Source: Neocallimastix lanati (nom. inval.)
Lineage: Eukaryota; Neocallimastigomycota; Neocallimastigomycetes; Neocallimastigales; Neocallimastigaceae
DNA length: 15,000 bases
Direction of reading: 5' to 3'
Assembly: GCA_016946835.1 (NCBI GenBank)
Contig: JACVTC010000158.1
Span: 300,001-315,000, forward strand
Made by a program: the position numbers and the translations under genes. This document shows, piece after piece, positions 1 through 9,798 of the stretch. The notes below the pieces were generated by a model. That model was not told the DNA's origin and did not search any database. It saw only the letters and a list, made by a program, of their open reading frames with translations. Positions within the stretch are counted from its first letter, which is position 1. The number at the start of each line of letters is the position of its first letter.

Positions 1-2205
1 AGGTCCTTTTTCTATTAAACGGAATTTTTGTTCATTGATTGAATCATCTGTGAGATCATCTTCGTACTCCTCCTCCTCTCCTTCATCTGGTGAATTCATT
101 AATTCAGCAGATTGAACTTTAGGTTCTTGCTTTTCACCTTCTTCCGTAATACTTTCACCTCTTCTCTTTTTAATAATAATATGTATAATGTTAAATACAG
201 TACCAACAATTAAACCATATGTAGTACCGAAACAACAAGTAGCTAAGAAAACAGCAAAGAATAATATTAATTCTAAAAATTTTTTATGTTTAATATAACT
301 ATTTAATAATTTGAAATCAATAAGACCATAGACTGCAAGTATAAGAATAACAGCTAAGGTACATTTAGGTACATAATAAAGAAGGAAGGTAAAACCATAT
401 AGGAAAAGTGCAATTAAGCTAGCTGTAATTAAAGAAGCAATTGGTGTTCTAGCTCCCGATTTAGCATTTACAGCTGTTCTTGAAAAACTACCAGCTACTG
501 AATAACATGAAAAGAAGGAACCAGCAAGATTTGCTAAACCAAGTGCGATTAATTCCTAAAGTAATAATTTTTTTTAAATTAATTAAAAATTTTAATATTT
601 AAATATTTTTTTTTTTTTTTATAAAAAAATATTATTTTTACTATTATCACAATTATTACCAAACTATTATTACAACTATTACTATTTATACTACTACTAC
701 TACTACTTTCATTATTACTATTACTACTACTACTACTTTTATTATTACTATTACTAATACTACTAATTTCATTACTACTATTACTATTACTACTTTTACT
801 ATTATTACTACTTTCATTATTACTACTGCTATTACTATTACCATTTTCATTATTACTACTGCTATTATTATTACCATTACTACTCTTACTACTATAACTA
901 TTATAATTGATGATAATAATAATAATATTAATAATATTAATTAAAATAATTAATAATAATAAGCTTACTTGATTACTGTTAAGAGGATAGTTTAAAATTT
1001 CAGCATATTTTTTAGAAATTGAAATAGATTCCATAAAACCTAAAAGAATAACAAGAATAACTGGTGTAGCTAACCATGCACCAACCAACGGAGATTCTGA
1101 ACGACTGAAAGGTTGTGGTATTTTAAATTCTGGAAGACCAGGTTTAATTTCACCGATTACAGGTAGATATAATTGAGCATATTTTTCAAGTTGATCTGTA
1201 CTTAAGGCTTTGAATTTATTTTTAGTCATATGAGCTGTTATATTAGCAGCAGCAGTAGTTTCTGGAATTAAAGTTCCACCAACAGTTTCAAAGAAATAGA
1301 ACATAACTCCTCCACAGGATTCAGATTTAGTTAATGTACAAACTATGAAAGTAATTAAGGCAGTAGAAACAGTTATAATTAAAGAACTTGGTAATGATGG
1401 GAATCTTTTAACAATGAAAAAGTTTGCCAACAAAGAAAACATTGCCATGACACATGGTAATATACGAATGGTTTTGATAGCCTCTATTGACTGTATTAAT
1501 AATACAAAAGTATTACTTGAAGGATTGACAATCTGAATACCAAAAAATGATGAAATTTGACCAGCAATAACAATAACAGCAGCAGCAGAAGTGAAACCTT
1601 TATAAAAAAAAATATTTTATTTTATTTTTTAATAATAAAAATATTTTTATTTTAGAAATTTGCTTTTCGTTTTCATTACATTCCTCATATAGGAAAAAAA
1701 AAATTATCTTTATTTTATTAATTTATTCATTTATTTATTTATAATTCATTCATTATCATTATTATTATTACTTAAAAAAATTATAAATATATATATATAT
1801 TTACCACTAATAATTGGTGTTTGAATATAGTCAATAATACGACCTAAATGTACTAAACCCATTATGATATATACAATACCAACAAAGAAATTAATGATGA
1901 CAGCATATTTTACTTTTTCATCATCAGTTTTAATATCAGAATTTCCTTGTAAAGCTGAAGCAATACTTAGAGAACTATATTTTAATATAAATAAATATGT
2001 ATAACAATTTAATTCAGAAATTTCATTAGTTTAATTTCTAAATAATATATATATATTTTAATCCATTTCTTAAATATATATATATTTATTTTTAAACTTA
2101 CACCATTGATACTGGACCTACAGATAATTGTCTTGAAGTACCTATTTTTAATTTTATATAATATATATACATATATAATAAATAAATAAATAAATAAATA
2201 AATAA

Positions 2206-2236
<31 letters not shown>

Positions 2237-2819
2237 TTAATTAAATATTTCTCTAATATTAAAACTTTCACATTTATTATAAACTTACCAAAGAAGAAAT
2301 ATACAAACATTGGAACTAAACTGGAATATAAACCTTGAACAGGTGGTAAACCTGCTAATTGGGCATAGGCCTATTTTTTTTTTTTAGCAAAAAAAAAAAA
2401 AAAAAAAATCGAAATTTTATATATTTTCATTTTATATAATTTAATTTCTTAATTCATTAATAAATATAATTATTATAAAATGGATTTTATTATTTTTATT
2501 ATTTTTTTTTATAGTGCATTATTTATACTTACAATAGCCTGAGGCATAATAAGAACACCAACCTAATAAATAAATAAATAAATAATCAAAAAAATAAATA
2601 AAAAAAAATTTAATATTTAATACATAATAATATTTATATTATTTAATATAATTTTCAATGCTATATATATATAAATAAATTATGAGAAATTGTTATTTTA
2701 ATTTTTACTGTTAATCCTGCAACAACATCACCACCAATGTATCGTCCTGGGTTATTTCTCAAAAAAGTAGGAAACCAATCGAAAACTGGTATAAAATTAC
2801 CTATACTAAATCTACGCAT
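1..2819 (-). CDS. SulP/SLC26-family anion (sulfate-type) transporter, 7 exons, 3' partial
   Basis: Spliced minus-strand gene. Exons: 2819-2709, 2562-2533, 2370-2289, 2141-2102, 1974-1805, 1597-969, 555-1. All introns are GT-AG and the phases fit, giving 539 codons that are still open at the window edge. The ATG at 2817-2819 follows an A-rich leader. The N-terminus ends in GGDVVAGLT, followed by VGVLIMPQAI and AYAQLAGLPPVQGLYSSLVP, then GTSRQLSVGPVSMV. This is the classic SulP N-terminal signature. After the exon 6/7 join comes ELIALGLANLAGSFF and then GSFSRTAVN (about residues 376-384), the conserved SLC26 region whose Ser-Arg pair lines the anion site in characterised members. Hydrophobic helices alternate with a probable outside loop bearing NIT (possible glycosylation). 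After the last helix comes a KKRR stop-transfer and a strongly acidic stretch (EGEEEEYEDD). The STAS domain normally found next would lie left of position 1. By family it is a plasma- or organelle-membrane anion exchanger or symporter; whether it carries sulfate, bicarbonate or oxalate cannot be told. Confidence 0.93.
556..968 (-). other. Intron 6 of the SulP gene, with stop-free Ser/Asn-coding microsatellite
   Basis: Donor CAA|GTAAGC at 968 and acceptor TTTAG|GAA at 556. The splice joins NSNQ to ELIALGLANL, a seamless SulP motif, so this is an intron. Positions about 685-900 are an impure ACT/ATT triplet array on the plus strand. Read on the sense strand in the exon frame it stays open as a Ser/Asn-rich stretch until a stop at 579-581. 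The other five introns are 127-207 bp of plain A+T DNA; this one is 413 bp. Confidence 0.85.
2142..2288 (-). repeat. Intron 3 of SulP gene, AAAT and TA microsatellites
   Basis: The intron contains an AAAT tetranucleotide run (about 2178-2207) followed by a TA dinucleotide run (about 2206-2229). Neither is coding: the reading frame across them is a read-through of exon 4 into repeats. Confidence 0.7.
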
Positions 2820-2986
2820 TTTAATTTTTTTTTTTTACTGAAGTTTTCTAAATAAATTAGATTATTTATTTGATATTAAAATGTAATTTTATTTTATTAA
2901 ATTTATTGTTAATATAAATAATATATATATATTATTATTATTATTTTTTTATTTTATTTTTATTGATTATTGATTATTATTTTTAT

Positions 2987-2989
<3 letters not shown>

Positions 2990-3029
<40 letters not shown>
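2990..3029. promoter_or_regulatory. 40-nt T homopolymer upstream of the SulP start
   Basis: An uninterrupted run of 40 T on the plus strand (A on the transporter's sense strand), 171 bp before its ATG. Long dA/dT tracts are usual in Dictyostelium promoters and exclude nucleosomes. No TATA box or factor site can be assigned with confidence here. Confidence 0.4.
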
Positions 3030-3030
<1 letters not shown>

Positions 3031-3325
3031 TAATTTTATTTTATCTATTCAGACATTGAACTTTCCAAATAGAAAAAATAGTATATACCATAAGAAAAAA
3101 AATAATAATGATAAGTGGTATAACAATATATTGATATTTAAAAATAATTATTTCTGCATTTATTGTTTTATAAAAATTTAAGGAATAAATAATTTTTTAT
3201 TATTAAAAGTTTTCAATATTTAAAATAATTAAAAAGCTTGATGTAAATTTTTTTTTTTTTTTTTTTTTTTTCAAATATTAAAATATTAAAATATTGTATA
3301 TTAAATATAAATTATTAAATATTTT

Positions 3326-3383
3326 AATATTACAATATTACAATACTACAATATATTATAATATTACAATATTACAATATTAC
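3326..3383. repeat. AATATTAC 8-bp tandem repeat, 3 + 3 copies
   Basis: Three head-to-tail copies at 3326-3349 (the third is AATACTAC) and three exact copies at 3360-3383, separated by about 10 bp. Each unit contains the palindrome AATATT. This is more ordered than the surrounding A+T DNA, but no function can be assigned. Confidence 0.75.
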
Positions 3384-3959
3384 AATGTTAAATATTAAAT
3401 ATTAAAATGTTAAATATAATATAAATAATATAAAAAAAAATAAAAATATTTGACATATATATAATAGAAATAAATTAATATAATGAATTTTATAAGCATC
3501 ACACACTCTGATAAATTATATTTCCTCTTAATTTACGATGAATTGGAAAATAATTAAAGATAATGAAAATAAACCATAAAAAATAAGATTTATGATTATA
3601 AGCATAATTTATAAAGAATTAGATTTATCTTAATTGATGAAGTAAAATAAAATAAAGCTTTTTCTTCCATATTATTTTAAATTCAAATGAATGTTAATCA
3701 TAATAAATAAATCATATATATTATAATTAATTATAAATATTATAATTAAACATAATTATTATAAATATTATAAATAATTATATATAATAGAAAATAAATT
3801 ATTATTTATTATGATTTATACTTAAATTTTTTTATTATATATAAAGGCTTTTTATATTGTTTTGTTATTTTTTATTTATTTAGATATAAAAAATTAAAAA
3901 AAAGAAAAAAAAATTCAATTTTATTAAATTAAGATTATAATTAAAAATTCCTATTATAT

Positions 3960-4024
3960 AATTTACCAATATACTATATAAATGCATATATTGATAATAT
4001 ATTACACAATATATTGGGTAAATT
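3960..4024. repeat. Imperfect inverted repeat (AATTTACC-AATATA)
   Basis: Left arm AATTTACCAATATA at 3960-3973 and right arm TATATTGGGTAAATT at 4010-4024 are reverse complements except for one extra base. The ~36-bp centre is also partly self-complementary, so the 65 bp could fold as one hairpin. It could be a remnant of a small inverted-repeat element or chance in A+T DNA. Confidence 0.5.
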
Positions 4025-5173
4025 TATATTATTTTATTTTATTTTCATTAATGACTTTTTTTTTTATTATTTAATGCGACCTTTTTTTTAATTAAGTATT
4101 ATTTAAAAAAAAAAAAAAAAAAAAAAACATTTTTATTATTAATTTTATTTAGATTATAAAATTTAAGTTAATTAAAAATATATAAAACTATAAAACATAT
4201 ATATTATAGTATATTTGGAAAATATATTATTTAAATCATATTTATACTAAAATTCAATAATTTATATTCTTTAATCATTAAACTATAAAATTTTTTGAAA
4301 AGTGTCGAATCTTAACTAGATTTAAAAAAATTAAAATATTTAAAAAATTAAAGGGATTTCTTTATTCTAATAATCATTAATTTAGTATAATAATAAGGTT
4401 ACCTTGTGATATACACTACAACCAGCTAGTTATTAAGTCTAGTAAAATTTTGTATTTTTTTTTTTTATCCTATAATTCTAATTTTGAATATTATACTATT
4501 CAACGTAAAAATTATATTATAATAGTAAATATTATTGTATATCATTAGAAACATTACGTAAAAGTTAATACTAAACTTTTATCTAATTTTCGATCAAAAA
4601 TATATTTACAAATCAAGCGAACTATGATAGTATGTCATGCTATGTTATTATTATTAAATGATACATGTATTATGTCAGCATTTATACATCATTAGCTTAA
4701 AAATTCTGTCATTAAAAAATGTTAATAAATTAAAAATATTGACATTAAAAATTGGTTAATAATCAAAGAATTTCTATATTTATTTAATTAATAAAGTGTA
4801 AAAAATTTTTACAAAAATTTCAAAATACTATAAAAAAAAAAAAAAAAAAAAAGGATATTATGGTCAATGTCCAATTATATAACATTAAATTTAAATTTAA
4901 CATAATTCATTCTATACCATTATACCAAAACAATCAATAATAAAACCTTATTATTTTTGTAAAATATTATTTATTAATAAAATAAATAAATAAATAAATT
5001 TATTCTAGCCAATAAATAATATTTTTAATAGATCAATAGTTATATTATAAAATTTTTTAATTGAGCTTTAAACTTTACAATTTTATTGTTAATACTTTTT
5101 AAATATATTAATAAATTTTTATTAATAATAAAATTTTTTATTAGTTTATTTATCAAAATTTATAACTAATATG

Positions 5174-5216
5174 AAAGGATTTTTTTAAAACAAATATTTA
5201 TTCAAAAAAATCCTTT
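5174..5216. repeat. Perfect 13-bp inverted repeat with following T run
   Basis: AAAGGATTTTTTT at 5174-5186 and AAAAAAATCCTTT at 5204-5216 are exact reverse complements with a 17-nt loop, followed by further T residues. It resembles a bacterial terminator in shape only. In a eukaryotic nucleus this has no known meaning, although such palindromes are common in Dictyostelium intergenic DNA. Confidence 0.6.
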
Positions 5217-5689
5217 TTTCTTTTTAATAATAGTATTATGCCATTTCAACAAAAAAATAATAAAAATCATAATACTAAAATAAAAATGAATATGTTAGAA
5301 CAAAACGAAACAAGAAAAAAAAATAGATATATCGAAATAAATATATTATGCATAGAAGGCAAATATAAATTATAGAAAATAAAATAAAATTTTGAATATT
5401 GGAATTAATTGATTTATTAATATATATTATTGGAAATCTTTATTTTTCTTTTAATTTGTTTTATATAAAGACATTCAAATTATTAACAAATTCAAAAAAT
5501 ATTTTAAAAATAATTGTATTTTATTGCAGTTTTTTTAAATTACTTTTATATATATGAAATTATTATTTTACAATAATATATAAATATAAAATAATATTAT
5601 AAATATATAATAAACAATTTATTTTATAATATTTTTTAATATTAACTGAAATTATAAATAGAATATATTTAATAATATAATATCTTATA

Positions 5690-5727
5690 ATATAATATAA
5701 TATAATATAATATAATATAATATAATA
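5690..5727. repeat. TATAA pentanucleotide tandem array
   Basis: About seven consecutive TATAA units lead directly into a TA-rich segment. This is a simple microsatellite with no sign of function. Confidence 0.7.
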
Positions 5728-5754
5728 TATATTAATTATTAAGATATAAATTAA

Positions 5755-5838
5755 TTTACCAAAAATTTATTCCCCACAGATTACTGGCTGGATCTACCGA
5801 ATTTTAAAATTTTTTGTTTGAATAGCCAAGTAATATAA
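5755..5838 (+). pseudogene. GC-richer island, possible coding relic, family unknown
   Basis: This 84-bp stretch has many more G and C residues than the spacer around it. The plus-strand frame is open for 27 codons and includes LFPTDYWLDLPNFKIFC, a complex, protein-like composition, ending in TAA at 5836-5838 with an in-frame TAA just before it. The opposite strand reads ITWLFKQKILKFGRSSQ before a stop, so the true strand is not certain. I do not recognise the family. It could equally be an end of a mobile element or a non-coding RNA segment. Confidence 0.3.
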
Positions 5839-5869
5839 TAATTATAGTTTATTATTAATATTATTATTT

Positions 5870-5992
5870 ATTCTCCTTCTTCTTCTTCATTTTATTTATT
5901 ATCCTTCTTCTTCTTTTTAATTTTATTCTCCTTCTTCTTCTTCTGTTTATTATTCCTCTTATTTATTCTTATTCTTATTCTTATTCTTATTC
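5870..5992. repeat. Pyrimidine-rich TTC/TCC tract with tandem modules
   Basis: Three copies of a module like TCCTTCTTCTTC (about 5873, 5901 and 5929) separated by TTTATT-type linkers, then five TTATTC hexamers (about 5960-5990). The plus strand is almost pure pyrimidine, so triplex-type DNA is possible. The minus strand would code Glu/Lys repeats but is broken by stops. Confidence 0.6.
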
Positions 5993-6321
5993 AATTTATT
6001 ATTACACATTATCATTATTAATTATTATATTTTTTATTAAATACTTAAAGAGAAATTAAAAAAAAAAAAAATTAAAAAATTTAAAAAATATTTATTTTGA
6101 AACATTTGTAAATAGTATATATATATATATATTCTTTCATAAATAAAAATATATTAGTATGGAATATAATAAATTTTATTATTTTGATATTTTAATATGA
6201 TAATTGGTATTTTAATAAAAATTTAACAATTATAAATAATTTAAATTTATATACACACCCAATATACCTAAAAATATATATAATATGTGTTTGTTCATAT
6301 TTAATAAATACTTATTTTTTT

Positions 6322-6700
6322 TTATTTATGCTCTTGTAATAGTTCATTCATATATTTATAATCTATGAAAATATTGAATGATGCCTTTTTTATATATAGT
6401 TTTTAAAGTAAAAACTATTTATGTATATATTTTTGTGATAATCTGGAACTATGAGAATTTAAACAAATTCTTAAAAGTTTTCCATCAAATTTTTCAATAA
6501 CATAATCTATGGCCATGACTCCTTCCTTTTCAATTGATTCATATTCCTTTTCCGGTTAATCAGGATTATAACCATCATAAACATCAACTATAACATGATA
6601 TTTCTGTAAAATTTCTTTGAAATACTATTCTCCATCTTTTTATCATGTACCTCCACCACAAAATATCATTAAGGTAGCTTTGTTTTTCCTTTCCAAATTC
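6322..6700 (-). pseudogene. Decayed alpha/beta-hydrolase-like gene fragment
   Basis: One minus-strand frame from about 6700 reads as a recognisable protein broken by stops. It begins KATLMIFCGGGT, then two stops (6643-6645, 6640-6642), KDGE, a stop (6625-6627), then YFKEILQKYHVIVDVYDGYN, PD, a stop (6556-6558), PEKEYESIEKEGVMAIDYVI, EKFDGK and a degraded tail ending TAG at 6415-6417. After further stops the same frame resumes at 6384 with ASFNIFIDYKYMNELLQEHK and TAA at 6322-6324. The order strand, Gly-rich turn, D-G-x-N and a following helix resembles the N-terminal half of alpha/beta hydrolases. The nucleophile elbow (GxSxG) expected after FDGK is not recognisable. There is no start codon and no C-terminal core. 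Decay is supported by at least four in-frame stops amid otherwise protein-like sequence; the family call is tentative. Confidence 0.6.
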
Positions 6701-6997
6701 AAAAAAAAAATCATTATAAATGTTTATAATTAGTATATAAAGTCAAAAATTTTACATTACCAATTTTATTATATGATATTTATTTATTTATTTATTAGTT
6801 TTTAATTTATAATAAAAAACACTTTTTATTTACAGTATTTTAAAATTCAATTATAAAGCATATTTTTATTCAAATTCTGAATTGCCAATTTCAAATTTAA
6901 TAAATATTAATATTTTTATTAAATAAGTACAAAGAAAGTATTATTCAATATAATTTATAATAAAAATATTTAAAAAATTTTTTTATACAGATAGGGA

Positions 6998-7040
<43 letters not shown>

Positions 7041-7483
7041 CTAAAAAAAAAATATCATAATTCATAGTACCATAGAACTATTTATGAATTATGATAAATA
7101 ATCCAATTTTTATACAAAAAATAACAATCATAATAATAAAAATATTGAAATTCTTATGATAAAAACATAAAATCAAAAAAAAAAAAAAAAAAAAAATCAA
7201 CGAAATTTCATTTTAAATTTGCAAAATGTTAAAAATTTTTTTTAATTTAGTTATTGTAAATATATATAAATATATAAAGAATAGAATTAGTATTATAAAT
7301 AATATATATATAAATATAATATATATTATAATTTATATTATTGAGTCCTTTTTTTTTTTTTTTTTTTTTTAATTTTTCATTTCTCTTTCTTTTACATGAT
7401 AATAATAACAAATTAAAATAAAATACATAAAAAAATATATATATAACTTTATTAAAATATAGTTATCTAAACATAATGAAGAA

Positions 7484-7515
<32 letters not shown>

Positions 7516-7585
7516 AAAATTATTTCTATTAGTGTATATTTGTTAAAATAAAATATTTACTAAAAAATTATTTTTTCTAAAATAA
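6701..7585. other. A+T-rich spacer, no gene seen
   Basis: Dominated by homopolymers (T at 7013-7040 and 7349-7370, A at about 7178-7196 and 7495-7519), TA runs and one strong hairpin listed separately. There is a short CA run at 7485-7495. No frame with protein-like composition was found. Confidence 0.55.
7053..7096. repeat. Perfect 14-bp inverted repeat, 16-nt loop
   Basis: TATCATAATTCATA at 7053-7066 is exactly complementary to TATGAATTATGATA at 7083-7096. A 28-nt T run lies just before it. The arms include C and G residues, so this is not merely an A/T run pairing with itself. Role unknown. Confidence 0.65.
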
Positions 7586-7751
7586 GTAATATTGAAGAAG
7601 TTGTACAATTTTAGTAGAGCTGTTTAAGTTACCAAGAAACATAATGCTAAAGGTTAACGTTTATTGAAAGCTATAGGAATACCTTATATATTTGTGTATT
7701 TATAAGTTTAAATATTAATTTATTTCTTTTAAAATACATATTATTTTTTTA

Positions 7752-7815
<64 letters not shown>

Positions 7816-7913
7816 ATTATAAATTAAAAGGAAAAGCCAAATAAAGAAGAAATTTTTTAATTCTTTGTTGATGAATAAGGTTTTAAGTTAAGTAATTATT
7901 ATTACTTCTCTGA

Positions 7914-7951
<38 letters not shown>

Positions 7952-8210
7952 CGAATAATTAATAAACATATACTTATATATATTTATTTTTATATCAAAA
8001 TTAAATATTAAATTTCAATTAATAATAATTATAAATAATTTTGATAATACTTAATTAATAATAATAAATAATATTAATAATAATAATAATAAAACTGTTC
8101 AAAAATTGATTGAATAAAATTGAGTTGTTACTCAATGAAGACTAATTGATTTATTATTTGGTTTAGTTTTAAAGAATAAATAAATGTTCTACTAAAAAGT
8201 AAAGTTAAAT
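7586..8210 (+). pseudogene. Decayed multi-exon gene (three coding-like blocks), family uncertain
   Basis: Three plus-strand blocks have protein-like sequence interrupted by single stops, separated by pure A+T segments that look like old introns. Block 1 (7586-7711): LYNFSRAV, stop, VTKKHNAKG, stop, RLLKAIGIPYIFVYL, stop. Block 2 (about 7831-7918): EKPNKEEIF, stop, FFVDE, stop, GFKLSNYYYFSDF, starting after an AG. Block 3 (8094-8210): TVQKLIE, stop, N, stop, VVTQ, stop, then RLIDLLFGLVLKNK, stop, MFY, stop, KVKLN. The segment AKG-RLL-AIGIPYIFV recalls NmrA/isoflavone-reductase-like oxidoreductases (K..-GIPYT-V), but this is weak. Joining the three blocks into one gene rests on strand and spacing only. 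The spacer between blocks 1 and 2 is mostly an ATT microsatellite. Confidence 0.42.
7752..7813. repeat. ATT trinucleotide microsatellite, about 20 units
   Basis: Uninterrupted run of TTA/ATT units. It lies between two coding-like blocks of the decayed plus-strand gene, so it may occupy a former intron. Confidence 0.8.
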
Positions 8211-8988
8211 ATTAAATTAAATACTAATAAATAATAAATAATATATTTTTTTTAAAAGAAATTTATTATGCCAACAATAATATATAATAATAATTAATAA
8301 TAATACTAACTAATAATTATTAAAAATAATATTATAATAATGATTAATAATAATTATTAAAAATGATAATAATAATAATTAATAATAATTATATATTTAT
8401 ATATATATGTATTCATGTATATTTTATTTCATATTAAAAGGTCATAGAAAAAACATAACCAAAAGCAAAAAAATAAAAAAAAAAAAAAACTAAAAGAGGT
8501 AGTTTTAAACCAAGGCGTTATGATTAAAATATATATATGTATTTGGATCAAGTGTATTAAGTACATATTTAATTATATTAAGTTCATTTCTTTTTTTTTT
8601 TAATATATGTTTTTTATAATAATTTAATTGAAAAATTATTATAATAATTTAGTTGAAAATTTTTTAAAAATATTTAATTTAGAAGTTTTTGATTAAAAAA
8701 TTAGTAAAAAAAAAAAAAAATTTAAATACAACAATAAAAAGAATTGGTTGGTTGGTATGAATTGCATTTTTAAATTTTTTATTTATTTCATTTTTTTTAT
8801 TTATTTCGATTATATTTTTATATATATTATAAAATTAATTAGATATAAATTATTACAATATATAAAATTTTTATATAACAAAAAAAAAAAAAATTATATA
8901 TATATATATTTTTTCTTTAGTAAAAATTCAAATTTTAAAATTATTATTATTATTTTTTTTTTGAAATTAATATATATAACTTATAAAA
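8211..8988. other. A+T-rich upstream region of the Nudix gene
   Basis: Contains AAT-type simple sequence (about 8270-8390), homopolymers and TA runs. The frame 8490-8601 stays open and starts protein-like (LKEVVLNQGVMIK) but soon becomes Ile/Lys/Tyr low complexity, so it is not called. An ATG at 8748 opens a Phe/Ile/Tyr/Lys-only frame overlapping the real start, which is an artefact of A+T composition. Confidence 0.5.
8744..8755 (+). promoter_or_regulatory. TTGG x3 element upstream of the Nudix gene
   Basis: Three consecutive TTGG units about 235 bp before the Nudix ATG, in DNA that otherwise has almost no G clusters. G/T-rich boxes are known activator sites in Dictyostelium promoters, but this one matches no site I can name. 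It may simply be a chance repeat. Confidence 0.25.
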
Positions 8989-9766
8989 ATGGAAACTACA
9001 TTTTTAGATTTAACAAGAAAATGTCATTGTTATAATCCAAAGGAAGTTCCTGGATATTATTTCATGGTCAATTCAACTTTTGTTGGTATTATACCGGAAT
9101 ATGCTTATAAAGAACTTTTAATTTTCAATGACGACTATCCAAAATTATATAATACTAAAACTAAACCTTTTATTACTGTTCCTTTCAAGGAACCAGAAGA
9201 CCAAAAATTATTATATAGAACTGATTTACCAGTAGTTACTTTTAATAACGATGAAAAAGCAATTGAAGAACTTAAATTAAATACTTTTGATGGTAGAAGT
9301 AAAGTAATTGCTAATATGTTTTCTCTTTGGAGAGAAAATAAAAAATTCCATTGTTTAGCAGGATGGAGAGATGAACTTTATCCAATTTTTGGTAAAGATC
9401 ATAAACCTTTATTAGTTGTTGAAAGAGCTGGTGGTGGTCTTTTAGGTATTCGTCATTTTGGTGTTCATATTAATGGATATGTTAGAGATAAAGATGAAAA
9501 TGGTAAACCAATTATTAAAATGTGGATTGCTAAACGTGCTCTTACCAAACAGACTTTCCCAGATATGTATGATAATGTGGTTGCTGGTGGTCTTCCAGTT
9601 GGACAAACTCCAATTGAATGTGCTATTAGAGAATGTATGGAGGAAGCTTACTTCCCAGAAGAAATTGCTAAAAAGGTAAAAAAATATATATATATATATA
9701 TATATATTTTATTAAAAAGTTTTTTGAATAAGTATAATTATAATTTAAATAATAATAATAATAATA

Positions 9767-9798
<32 letters not shown>

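Larger units (their letters stand above)
2820..5220. other. A+T-rich spacer upstream of the SulP gene, no gene seen
   Basis: Every frame is broken by frequent stops and no conserved protein motif was recognised on either strand. Contents are homopolymers (T at 2990-3029 and 3249-3270, A at about 4106-4127 and 4833-4852), an 8-bp tandem repeat and two hairpins, listed separately. The stretch 4390-4720 is slightly richer in G and C and has no tRNA A/B-box pattern that I can find. Confidence 0.6.
5221..6321. other. A+T-rich spacer with repeats and one possible coding relic
   Basis: No intact gene seen. It contains a TATAA tandem array (about 5690-5727), the GC-richer island at 5755-5838, a pyrimidine-rich tract (about 5870-5992) and a TA run (6116-6131). 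A 45-codon ATG-initiated frame at 5238-5375 exists, but its length is within chance expectation for this much sequence. Confidence 0.55.

Noticed and set aside
3483-3557. 24-codon frame MNFISITHSDKLYFLLIYDE
   Set aside because: Too short, followed by dense stops in all frames; no family recognised.
4397-4423. GGTTACCTT...AACC, resembling the ends of Dictyostelium class I RNAs
   Set aside because: Only 27 nt, lacks the full conserved 11-nt box, and no upstream promoter element was seen.
4280-4720. Possible tRNA gene in the slightly GC-richer spacer segment
   Set aside because: No B-box (GGTTCGANNCC) and no cloverleaf could be drawn on either strand.
4853-4882. GYYGQCPII frame resembling an EGF-like repeat end
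   Set aside because: Only nine codons before a stop, no cysteine pattern around it.
5238-5375. 45-codon ATG frame (starts MPFQQKNNKNHN)
   Set aside because: Reasonable amino-acid mix, but such a length is expected by chance in six frames of 6 kb, and no splice partner is visible.
8490-8601. Open plus-strand frame starting LKEVVLNQGVMIK
   Set aside because: Becomes A+T low complexity after about 13 residues; no start or splice support.
8748-9035. 95-codon plus-strand frame overlapping the Nudix start
   Set aside because: Almost only Phe, Ile, Tyr, Lys and Asn from A+T DNA, and it overlaps the clear Nudix N-terminus in another frame.
9458-9679. 73-codon frame inside Nudix exon 1
   Set aside because: Alternative frame of a well supported exon.
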